Below are positions 42,275 through 49,799 of a DNA stretch of 64,000 nucleotides, piece after piece. The stretch is from Microcella humidisoli. Lineage in GTDB: Bacteria > Actinomycetota > Actinomycetes > Actinomycetales > Microbacteriaceae. The stretch is taken from the NCBI RefSeq assembly GCF_024362325.1, contig NZ_CP101497.1, positions 1 through 64,000 on the forward strand, written 5' to 3'. A program made the position numbers and the translations under genes. Below the pieces are notes generated by a model. It searched no databases. It worked only from the letters and a program-made list of their open reading frames with translations, and was not told the DNA's origin. The stretch's first letter is position 1; each line of letters opens with the position of its first letter.

Positions 42275-42292
42275 TGTCAACTGTAGTTCACA
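42275..42292. promoter_or_regulatory. Candidate operator of the higBA-like pair
   Basis: An imperfect palindrome, TGTCAACT-GT-AGTTCACA, with 7 of 8 arm positions matching, directly abuts the toxin start codon. Autoregulated toxin-antitoxin operons usually carry such operators at their promoter. It contains TTGACA on the minus strand, but that is too near the ATG for a normal -35 unless translation starts further in. Confidence 0.45.
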
Positions 42293-42440
42293 GCACTTCC
42301 GTTTTCAACGGAGCCCCGGCCGACCCCTCGGCGCCACAGCGCCGTCCATCAGGTCGACCGCACGTTAGCGCGCACCGCCGACATGGGCTCGGCACACACC
42401 CCTGAGGTCAGTCCGCCATTTAGCGCGATCGTGCGAGAAT

Positions 42441-43460
42441 ATGACCATGGATGCTGAGCACGCGCCGCACGAACGAACCCCGATCGACCGGCCGCTGATC
42501 GACTACCCGCGCCCCTCGGTCGCCGTCGACACCGCGGTCTTCACGGTGCGCGGCGACGAGCTGTGCGTCGTGCTCGTCGAGGGCCGCGACGGACGTCGAC
42601 GCCTTCCCGGCACGTTCCTGCACGAGGGCGAGCGCCTCGTCGACGCGGTGCGGCGATCACTCGCCGCGAAGGCGGGCATCGGGGGCGGCGAGCCACGGCA
42701 GCTGCAGGTGTTCGACGAACCGCACCGCGACGATCGCGGCTGGGTGCTCTCGGTCGCCCACGCAATGGCGCTGCCCGCCGAGCGCCTGCCGGCCGACGCG
42801 GGCGTGCCGATCGACCTCGCCGACCCGCTCGACTTCGACCACGCGCGCATCCTGGCGATCGCCGTCGAGCGCATCCGCACCGACTACGCGACGATGCCCG
42901 ACCCCTGGAACCTCATGCCGCCCGCCTTCACCTTGCGCGAGCTGCTGCTGCTGCACACGGCCGTCGACCCGTCGACACCGCAGCGTGACACCTTCCGCCG
43001 CATGATGGAGCCGCTGCTCGTCGAGACCGGCGAGTACACCTCGGGCACGGTCGGCAAGCCGTCGCGGCTGTTCCGCAAGCCGACGGCCGACGAGGTCGCG
43101 GCCCGCCGCCGCAAGCACGAGGAGGCCGTGCGCACGGGCGCGCGCCGCACCTCGCGCTCGCGCAGCGACGAGGTGCCCGCCGACCGGCTGCTGACGCAGT
43201 CGACGCGGGCGCGCTCGCTCGACGCCTGGCTGCCCCTCGATCAGCTGCCGACGGATGCCCGGCACACGATCCGCCTCGACCGCGGGCCGGCGGGCGTGGT
43301 CGCGCGGGTGCTCGCCGACGAGGGGTCCGCGCTCTGGACCTTCCGCGCGCTCGTCACCACCTACGAGCGCGCCGAGAACCGCATCGGCCCGGATGCCCAG
43401 CTGCAATCGATCTCCCTGCACGGCCCCGCCGGCCGCGAGCTGTCGATCGTGCGGTTCTAG
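42441..43460 (+). CDS. NrtR-like Nudix-domain transcriptional regulator
   Basis: A 339-residue protein. Residues ~20-170 form a Nudix domain and the rest a winged-helix region (LRELLLLHTAVDPSTPQRDTFRRMMEPL is the NrtR-type linker/DNA-binding part), with a C-terminal extension. The Nudix box (GTFLHEGERLVDAVRRSLAAKAGI) has lost the catalytic REx2EE residues, as in NrtR regulators that sense ADP-ribose or related NAD metabolites rather than hydrolyse them. NrtR controls NAD synthesis genes in many bacteria. Here it sits beside ADP-ribose-related genes. Its TAG stop and that of the convergent VWA gene share one CTAG. Confidence 0.78.
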   Translation: MTMDAEHAPHERTPIDRPLIDYPRPSVAVDTAVFTVRGDELCVVLVEGRDGRRRLPGTFLHEGERLVDAVRRSLAAKAGIGGGEPRQLQVFDEPHRDDRGWVLSVAHAMALPAERLPADAGVPIDLADPLDFDHARILAIAVERIRTDYATMPDPWNLMPPAFTLRELLLLHTAVDPSTPQRDTFRRMMEPLLVETGEYTSGTVGKPSRLFRKPTADEVAARRRKHEEAVRTGARRTSRSRSDEVPADRLLTQSTRARSLDAWLPLDQLPTDARHTIRLDRGPAGVVARVLADEGSALWTFRALVTTYERAENRIGPDAQLQSISLHGPAGRELSIVRF

Positions 43461-44143
43461 GCGCCCGGCTCGGCATCTCCCTTGTCGGCGCTTACCCGGT
43501 CGGCGTCGGCGGCCCCGCGGCTGGGTGCGGCCATGACGCGCTCGCTGCGGTCGAACTCCTTCTTCGACCCCGCGCGAACGTCGGTGAGGTAGCGGCCGAG
43601 CGAGGCGCTGCTCGCGAGCACGGCGTCGGCATCGGCATCCCACGCCATCGAGCTGCCAGGGTCGAACCCGAGGTCGCGGCCGACCGCGATGGCGTCTTGC
43701 CCCGCACCGAGGTAGACGAAGTTCCAGCCCAGCTCGTCGGCGAGCCCGGTGATGAGCCGGTTGACGCGCTCGCCCGTCCAGCGCCGGCTGGCGTTCTCAT
43801 GCCCGTCGGTGACGACGACGACCTGCACGGTCGCGGGCTGCGCGTGCACGGGCATGGCCGAGAGCGCCGAGCGGAAGCCTTCGAGCGAGTCGCCGAGAGC
43901 ATCCAGCAGCGCGGTCATGCCGCGGGGCTCGAGTTGCACGCGCACCGACGCGGGGTCGGCGAAGGTCGCCTGGTGCTCGACGACGTCGTCGAACGCGACG
44001 ATATCGACGGTCAGTCGGCCGGGCAGGGCAGCCTGCTGGGCGAGCAGGCTCTCGAGCCCGCCGACCATGTCGTCGCGGATGGTCTGCATCGATCCGCTGC
44101 GGTCGATGATGAGCAGCAGGGCGGTGTAGGTGGGGTCGGTCAT
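43457..44143 (-). CDS. VWA domain-containing protein (second paralogue)
   Basis: A 228-residue VWA-domain protein with a complete MIDAS site: DRSGSM near residue 14, threonine in RGMTALLDALGD, and VVVVTDGHEN. It is closely related to the protein at 5868-6479. Its ATG overlaps the stop of the ADP-ribosylglycohydrolase gene (ATGA), so it is co-translated with that enzyme and probably serves as its partner or scaffold. The C-terminus (after ~190) is charged and disordered. Confidence 0.8.
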   Translation of the reverse strand: MTDPTYTALLLIIDRSGSMQTIRDDMVGGLESLLAQQAALPGRLTVDIVAFDDVVEHQATFADPASVRVQLEPRGMTALLDALGDSLEGFRSALSAMPVHAQPATVQVVVVTDGHENASRRWTGERVNRLITGLADELGWNFVYLGAGQDAIAVGRDLGFDPGSSMAWDADADAVLASSASLGRYLTDVRAGSKKEFDRSERVMAAPSRGAADADRVSADKGDAEPGA

Positions 44144-45648
44144 GATGCCTCCGTGCTTTCAGTGGCCGCGCGTGCGGCCTGATCGGTGATGCGAGTGAGG
44201 GCCTCGCGCAGGAAGCGCTTCGGCGACGCGGCGGGGAGCGCCGCCACGACGTCGGCGAGCGCCTGCTCGACCGGCACGCCGCGGTGCAGCGCCGCATAGA
44301 GCGCGGCGACGGAGGGCGTGCGGCTCTGGGCGGCGACGCAGTGCAGCAGCACGGTCTTGCCCTCAGCGCGCAGGGCGGCGATCACGTCGACCGTGTCGCG
44401 CAGCACGAGGTCGAGGTTCGGGTTCGCCTCGGGCTCGTCGCGGTCGATGAGCCACACCTCGACGTGGTCGGTCGCCCGGCGCTGGTCAGTCCCGATGCGG
44501 CAGAGCGACACGACCGCGTCGGCGGGCGACTCGTCGAGGTCGACGATCGAGCCGAGCAGCACTCCGGGGTCGTGCGGATGCGGGGTGAGCGAGCGCTCGG
44601 GGTACCAGTCGACGTACTCCATGCGCGCGCCGGTCGGCCAGCCGGTGTCGTCGGGCTCGCCGCCGCGCGCGGCCAGCGCGCCGAGCGCGACGAGGTCGTG
44701 CGCGCGAAGGCCGGGGTGCCCGTGCAGCACCCGTCGCCAGGCGCTCGGCACGGCGCTCGCGCCGAACGCGGCGCCGAGCAGCCCTCCGGCGATAGCGGCG
44801 ACCGTGTCGGTGTCGCGGCCGCCGCGCACGGCGCGCTCGAGCCCCTCAACCAGCGCAGTCCCGCCGCGGAGGGCAGCACCATCGGGGTGCGCGGCGACCG
44901 CTCCGTGGATGCTCGACCACGCCCCCTGCAGCGCTTCGACGACCCAGCCGTTGCGGGTGAAGTCGCGCGGCTGGCGCTGCTCAGCATCCTCGAGCAGTGC
45001 GACCCAACGCTCGCGCCGCGCGGCGGGGAGGGCGGGCAGGCCGATGCGAGCATCCAGGTCGCCGGTGAGAACCGCGTGGCGGATGGCGAGGGTCCAGAGC
45101 ACGCAGGCGTCGCCGGCGTCGTCGTCCCAGTGGGTGAGCGAACTGAGGGCACGGGCGGCTTCTGCGGCGGCATCCGCGTCGTGCAGATATGCGAGGGCGA
45201 CGGGCGCGGTGCGCATGAGCGATCCGTTGCCGGCCGATCGGCCGGTGCGCTTGTGCATGGCCTGGGCGGCGGCGCGCGCGGCGGCCGCGGTGCCGCCGGT
45301 GCACTCGGCCTCGGCGAGCACGGCGCGGGTCTGCACGCCGACGTCGGCGGCCGTGCGGGCCCAGGTGATCCAGGCGGCAACGATCTCGTCGAGCACGGCC
45401 GCGTCGCGCAGGTCGGCTCCTCGCGCGGCGGCCTGAGAGATTGGCACGGCCATGGATGTGTCGTCGGTCCACTCCCCCGGCGCCCAGCCGAACCCGCCCC
45501 CGCCGATCATGCCCACGACGGCGTCGTCGGGCAGCGGGTCGCCGAACTCGTAGCCGGCGCCGAGGGCGTCGCCAGCGGCGAGGCCGAGCAGCACGCCAGC
45601 AGCGCGGTCGGTCGAGACGGTCGGGCGAGGGGAAGAGGAAGGGGTCAT
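44140..45648 (-). CDS. ADP-ribosylglycohydrolase fused to cysteine phosphatase
   Basis: A 502-residue two-domain enzyme. Residues ~12-330 form an ADP-ribosylglycohydrolase of the DraG type: TDDTSM at 61-66 and GGRDTDTVAAIAGGLLGA near 288 supply the two metal-binding acidic clusters. It removes ADP-ribose from proteins or other targets. Residues ~370-490 form a dual-specificity/tyrosine phosphatase-like domain with the CX5R signature HCVAAQSRTPS near 435-441. ATG 45648 has AAGGAG five bases upstream. The ARG-phosphatase fusion is a known hallmark of predicted NAD/ADP-ribose processing clusters. A symmetrical palindrome lies upstream. Confidence 0.88.
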   Translation of the reverse strand: MTPSSSPRPTVSTDRAAGVLLGLAAGDALGAGYEFGDPLPDDAVVGMIGGGGFGWAPGEWTDDTSMAVPISQAAARGADLRDAAVLDEIVAAWITWARTAADVGVQTRAVLAEAECTGGTAAAARAAAQAMHKRTGRSAGNGSLMRTAPVALAYLHDADAAAEAARALSSLTHWDDDAGDACVLWTLAIRHAVLTGDLDARIGLPALPAARRERWVALLEDAEQRQPRDFTRNGWVVEALQGAWSSIHGAVAAHPDGAALRGGTALVEGLERAVRGGRDTDTVAAIAGGLLGAAFGASAVPSAWRRVLHGHPGLRAHDLVALGALAARGGEPDDTGWPTGARMEYVDWYPERSLTPHPHDPGVLLGSIVDLDESPADAVVSLCRIGTDQRRATDHVEVWLIDRDEPEANPNLDLVLRDTVDVIAALRAEGKTVLLHCVAAQSRTPSVAALYAALHRGVPVEQALADVVAALPAASPKRFLREALTRITDQAARAATESTEAS

Positions 45649-45739
45649 GCGGTCTCCTTGGGGTTCTCGAACAGTAAGCGTGAGGGCTGACATTGACGGG
45701 TTCGCTCACGTACGCCGGGGTGGCCGGCTCGCGAGTGGC

Positions 45740-45777
45740 GATGTGCCGCTGTTGTCATGTGACATCGACGACACATC
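45740..45777. promoter_or_regulatory. Nested palindrome upstream of the ADP-ribosylglycohydrolase gene
   Basis: TGTCA-TG-TGACA (45753-45764) is centred within an outer GATGTG / CACATC pair (45740-45745, 45772-45777) with the same centre at 45758.5. It lies about 90-130 bp upstream of the leftward glycohydrolase gene and just past the end of the ARPP-1-like gene. It is a candidate operator, perhaps for the nearby NrtR-like regulator. Confidence 0.45.
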
Positions 45778-45801
45778 AGCCTGAAGACACTCCGTCACAG
45801 G

Positions 45802-46713
45802 TCAGACGGCGGCGAGAAGCGGGTGCACGCGGTCGAGGGCGGTGAGGTGCAGCAGGCCGCGATCGGTCGGGCCGGCGGCGCCCCCGGCGACCCGCACCCC
45901 GAGCCCGGTGGCGGCGATGCGGTCGTCGTCGCGGGCGACTTCGAACCAGCGCTCGCCCGCCTCTCCTCCGTGCAGGCGTCGGCCCTGCAGGGCGCGGACG
46001 AAGGCGCGAGCCCGCTCGGCGGGGGTGGCGACGGGGTCGGCGAGCCGGGCATCCACCGCCGCGGACTGCACGATGCCGGCGTAGCGCGAGCGCAGCCCCG
46101 AGCCCGAGCAGAACAGTTCGAGGCCCATGATGCGCCCGCCGATGCCGATGATGACGCCGCGCTGGCCGTCGATCATGCGGGGCACACGGATGCTCTGCCG
46201 ATCGAGCTGGTGGGTGAACGAGCGCGTCTCGCTGCGGCCGAGGCGCTGCTCGATCGCGTCGATGCGGTGCCAGACGCGCGACTGCCGGTCGTGCCGCTCG
46301 AACTCGTCAGAGACGCGGTGCTGGGCGGCCTCGTCGCCGTAGCGCACGACGAGCGAGGCGCGGCGGCCGCCCGCGGTGTGCTCGGTTCCGCCGCCCCAGC
46401 GGCCCTGCTCGACGCACAGCGCCGGCAGCGCGCGGCGCTCACGCGGAGCGAGCACCATGCTGCGGGCGAGCATGCGGTTCTGCCAGCCGCCCTCGAGCAG
46501 GTCGCCCTCGAGGGCGACGAGCGAGCGGTCGGCGAGGTTCTCGGCCTCGAGGGTGTCGACGGCGGCGCCGTCCGCGCGCTCGGCGATGCGGAGGGACGCG
46601 GGAGCCCAGTCGAGCATGCCGATGCGCGGGGCGTCGACCCAGACCGGGAAGATGGTGAGGCCGGCGTGGTGGGTGCCCTGGCCGACGTGGAGGGCGGGGA
46701 TCGTGGTGTGCAT
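45802..46713 (-). CDS. ARPP-1-like protein
   Basis: A 303-residue protein matching the ARPP-1 family (named for association with ADP-ribosylglycohydrolase and rhodanese/phosphatase domains). The diagnostic stretch runs LEGDLLEGGWQNRMLARSMVLAP then LCVEQGRWGG, followed by QSRVWHRIDAIEQRLG. No enzymatic activity is known. ATG 46713 is preceded by GGAGG at good spacing. It is on the same strand as, and upstream of, the glycohydrolase-phosphatase and VWA genes (153-bp gap holding the palindrome), and divergent from the SIR2 gene. Confidence 0.82.
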   Translation of the reverse strand: MHTTIPALHVGQGTHHAGLTIFPVWVDAPRIGMLDWAPASLRIAERADGAAVDTLEAENLADRSLVALEGDLLEGGWQNRMLARSMVLAPRERRALPALCVEQGRWGGGTEHTAGGRRASLVVRYGDEAAQHRVSDEFERHDRQSRVWHRIDAIEQRLGRSETRSFTHQLDRQSIRVPRMIDGQRGVIIGIGGRIMGLELFCSGSGLRSRYAGIVQSAAVDARLADPVATPAERARAFVRALQGRRLHGGEAGERWFEVARDDDRIAATGLGVRVAGGAAGPTDRGLLHLTALDRVHPLLAAV

Positions 46714-46873
46714 GAGGGGCCTCCGGGTGGGTGGCGAGCGATGTGCGGGGCGGTGGGTTCCGACTTGTCGCGCTTTCGCTCAAATAGACTGTAACAGATG
46801 GTTAGCGCTGATTCGCGCTGTTCCAACACGCTCGCGACTCCCCCGGCGTGTCGCCCCTGCGTAGAGTGCCCTC

Positions 46874-48448
46874 ATGGCCCCTGATCGACCCCACGTCTTC
46901 GTCGTGCACGGCGACCTCACGCAGCTCGCGTGCGACGCGATCATGATTCCGACGGATGCGCGGCTCAGCGTGCGTGAGCACTGGCACGCGGTCGTTCCCG
47001 AGCACCGCGAGCTCGCCGCCCGGCCCGAGCTAGACGCCTTCCGTCGCGGCAAGGCGCTTGCCCACGCCCTCGGCCCCAACAGCACCGACGAGCACGCTCC
47101 CCTGCGCGTGCTGACCGCGGTTCCGTTGCAGGGCTACTCGTCGGTCGATGAGTTGCGGCCGCGCATCCGTGCCTTCGTCGAGGCGGCGGCGGCCGCGATC
47201 CCCAGCCATCGCGAATCGGTCATCGGATCAGGCCAACGACGAGCGCTGCCGCTCGTGGCGATGCCGCTGTTCTCGAGCGCGGGCGGCGGCGGCGGTCTGC
47301 GCCGTACCGCCATCATCGACACCGTGCTCGACGAAGCGCGGTCGGCGGCGATCGCGTGCGGGGTCGACGTGGCGCTCGTGCTGCGCACCGAGCCGGATGC
47401 CGCGCTCGCCCAACAGCGTCGTCGCACCACCGCCACCGACAGCTGGGCGGCCGTCGCACCGCGCCTCCTCGAACGCGCGCAGCTTCTCGCCCGCCACGCG
47501 CTCGCCGACCGCATGGTGCCGTTCATGGGGGCCGGCGTGAGCATGTCGGCCGGCGCCCCGAGCTGGTCGCGCCTGCTCACCGACCTCGCCGACATGATCG
47601 AGCTCGACGCCGAGACCCGCGATGCTCTCTTCGCGGGCAGGCTCGGAGAGCTCGACCAGGCGACGTACCTCGCCCGGCGCTTCGACGAGGCCGGCCTCGA
47701 CTTCCGGTCGGCGGTGGCCGCCCTTGTGCAGCGCCCGCGCTACGGCCTCGCACCCGCCCTTCTCGCCGCGACGGCCGACGAGCAGGCGATCACGCTCAAC
47801 TACGACACCCTGTTTGAGCGCGCAAGCACAGCCGCCGGGCGCGCGCGCCGCGTTCTCACCGGCGGCGGCACCCCCGCGCGCACCGACGTCGAGGGCGCCG
47901 ACGCCGCTGCCGCCTCCGACCTCGGCGACCGCTGGCTGCTGAAGCTGCATGGCTCGGCAGACCACCCCGGGTCGATCGTGCTGACGCGCGACGACTACCT
48001 CGGCTTCGCGTCCGACCGCTCGGCGCTGACGGCGATCGTCAAGGCGAACCTGCTGACCCGCCACCTGCTCTTCGTCGGGTTCGGACTGGCCGACGACCAC
48101 TTCCACGAGATTCTGCACGACGTGAAGCGCGCAGTCGGCAGCACCGAGGCCTCGGCGACGGCACTCACCCTCTTCGCCGACCCGCTGAGCGATGGTCTGT
48201 GGGGCGGGTCGCTGACGGTCGTGCCGATGCTCGCCGAGCGCTTCAGCCCGGATGCCCTGCCGCGCGCCGCGCGCACCCTCGAACTCTTCCTCGACGCTCT
48301 TGCGGCCTACTCGATCGACTCGGAGAGTTACTTGCGGTTGCCCGAGTACGAGGAGGGGCTCAGTGCGGAGGAGTTGCGGGTGCGCGAGCTAATGCTCGCG
48401 CTCGAGGCAGCGTCGGGCCGCACCTACTCACCGTCGAGCAGCAATTGA
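46874..48448 (+). CDS. Macro-like domain fused to SIR2-like NAD-binding domain
   Basis: A 524-residue protein. Residues ~5-175 look macro-like: VFVVHGDLTQLACDAIMIPTDA matches the macro opening GDIT…DAIVNAAN, and VAMPLFSSAGGGGGLRRTAIIDTVLDEA fits its later loop. Residues ~200-470 are SIR2-like (SIR2_2): GAGVSMSAG near 218 binds NAD, LNYDT follows, the catalytic-type histidine is in LKLHGS near 357, and FVGFGLADDHF lies near 401. Such SIR2 domains in defence systems hydrolyse NAD; others deacylate. It shares a divergent promoter region with the ARPP-1-like gene. The SIR2 call is firm, the macro call less so. Confidence 0.8.
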   Translation: MAPDRPHVFVVHGDLTQLACDAIMIPTDARLSVREHWHAVVPEHRELAARPELDAFRRGKALAHALGPNSTDEHAPLRVLTAVPLQGYSSVDELRPRIRAFVEAAAAAIPSHRESVIGSGQRRALPLVAMPLFSSAGGGGGLRRTAIIDTVLDEARSAAIACGVDVALVLRTEPDAALAQQRRRTTATDSWAAVAPRLLERAQLLARHALADRMVPFMGAGVSMSAGAPSWSRLLTDLADMIELDAETRDALFAGRLGELDQATYLARRFDEAGLDFRSAVAALVQRPRYGLAPALLAATADEQAITLNYDTLFERASTAAGRARRVLTGGGTPARTDVEGADAAAASDLGDRWLLKLHGSADHPGSIVLTRDDYLGFASDRSALTAIVKANLLTRHLLFVGFGLADDHFHEILHDVKRAVGSTEASATALTLFADPLSDGLWGGSLTVVPMLAERFSPDALPRAARTLELFLDALAAYSIDSESYLRLPEYEEGLSAEELRVRELMLALEAASGRTYSPSSSN

Positions 48449-48531
48449 AGGCCCAGGACGAGAGAGCCCGAAAACGGCCCATCTCGCTCTAGGGCAGCAC
48501 GGAGCGGTCGAGTCCGGGCCCCTCGAGTGAT

Positions 48532-49740
48532 CTACGCAGCCTGCGCCAAGTGAAGCCTCTCCGTTGCGAAGGAGTGCTCTCCCGACTCGTCCTTCCAGTA
48601 GACCATCACGGGAGAGGACGCGGCATTGGCTTGCGGGTTCTCCAGCGCGACGAGTGTCTCCTGGGTCGACTGAATCAACGAGTCGAACCCCTTCATGATG
48701 ATCATCTCCCCCTCCAGCGTCGACACGTAAGCGGCCTTCAGCGCAGTCAGGTTGCGCTCGGCCGCGGCCCCCTTGCCACCGATGAATTCCGGCATAGAGC
48801 GCGCAACCCAGTTCATGTCGTTGAGTTGCTTCTCTCTCTCCGAGATGGCGCTGCGCACGCCGTCGGAGCGCTGCACGAGCTGCTTCCAGAACTCGACGCC
48901 ATCCCTGATCTTCGACTTGAGCTGCTCCACCGAAGAGGACATCGACTTGGGGTTCTCTTGCATGTCAACACAGACGCGGAGATAGGCGATACGAACGTCG
49001 AGGAACGACGCGAGCATGGCGCTGTGGGCGTCATAGTTCGCGCGTTGCACGCTCTCGATGTCGTCGACGTTCGCGACCTGGAAGCCGTCGACCAAGTACC
49101 TGAATCGCTCGGTCAGGCGTCGAATATCGTGCTCGGCCAGGGCCATTCGAATCAGCATGTCGTTCGAGAAGCTCCCCGCGGCGTTGTACTGACGGTAGAC
49201 CTCATCGACGATGACGGATGCGGCTGCCAGCTCACCGGCGTGCGTCGCCTCTGCGCGCGCGATTGCGGTGTCAAGCGCACCCTTGATGGCATCCAGCTTG
49301 CGGTCCATCTTGTCGAACTGCTGCAACATCATCACGGTAGTCATTGCTTGCATCGCCATCAGCGGCGCGACGACGGGGATCGAACTGGCGACAGCGATGA
49401 ACGGAGCCTGAGCGACGATTCCGCCGGCGCCCATGACCGCAGAGCCGACGCCGTTGCCGATCGTCATGAGGGTCGCCGGATTGGCCGTCGCCATGAAGAG
49501 AGACCCTGAGAACGCTGCCGACAGCGCGGTACCGCCTGCAGCCGATCCTGCCGCGACCATCGACATCACACCGTGCGGTGAGATCGCCTTCCCGTCATCC
49601 GTGTAGCTACCGGTGGTCAGCAGGCTCGTCGTCAGGCTCGACACCATGAGGTCGCGAATGCGCCCCTGGAACTCGAACACGGCAATCTCCGAGCCGTCCG
49701 CAACGAACCGTTGTACAGCGACTTCTTCATTGTTGGTCAT
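48532..49740 (-). CDS. Hypothetical protein with hydrophobic hairpin, possible membrane effector
   Basis: A 402-residue protein of unknown family. After a short N-terminal domain comes a long Gly/Ala-rich hydrophobic stretch (about residues 58-135, e.g. SMVAAGSAAGGTALSAAFSG). Then follow long amphipathic helices (LQQFDKMDRKLDAIKGALDTAIARAEA; SSVEQLKSKIRDGVEFWKQLV). This layout, a hydrophobic hairpin within a long helical bundle, resembles alpha-pore-forming toxins. It is the last gene of the leftward defence-type operon, 59 bp after the DUF2130 gene. The effector idea is inference from shape and position. Confidence 0.65.
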   Translation of the reverse strand: MTNNEEVAVQRFVADGSEIAVFEFQGRIRDLMVSSLTTSLLTTGSYTDDGKAISPHGVMSMVAAGSAAGGTALSAAFSGSLFMATANPATLMTIGNGVGSAVMGAGGIVAQAPFIAVASSIPVVAPLMAMQAMTTVMMLQQFDKMDRKLDAIKGALDTAIARAEATHAGELAAASVIVDEVYRQYNAAGSFSNDMLIRMALAEHDIRRLTERFRYLVDGFQVANVDDIESVQRANYDAHSAMLASFLDVRIAYLRVCVDMQENPKSMSSSVEQLKSKIRDGVEFWKQLVQRSDGVRSAISEREKQLNDMNWVARSMPEFIGGKGAAAERNLTALKAAYVSTLEGEMIIMKGFDSLIQSTQETLVALENPQANAASSPVMVYWKDESGEHSFATERLHLAQAA

Positions 49741-49799
49741 GGGGCGCTCCTCGCTTCAACGGTCCACCCTGGTCTCGGCCTTGAGGGTCGTTCACCACT

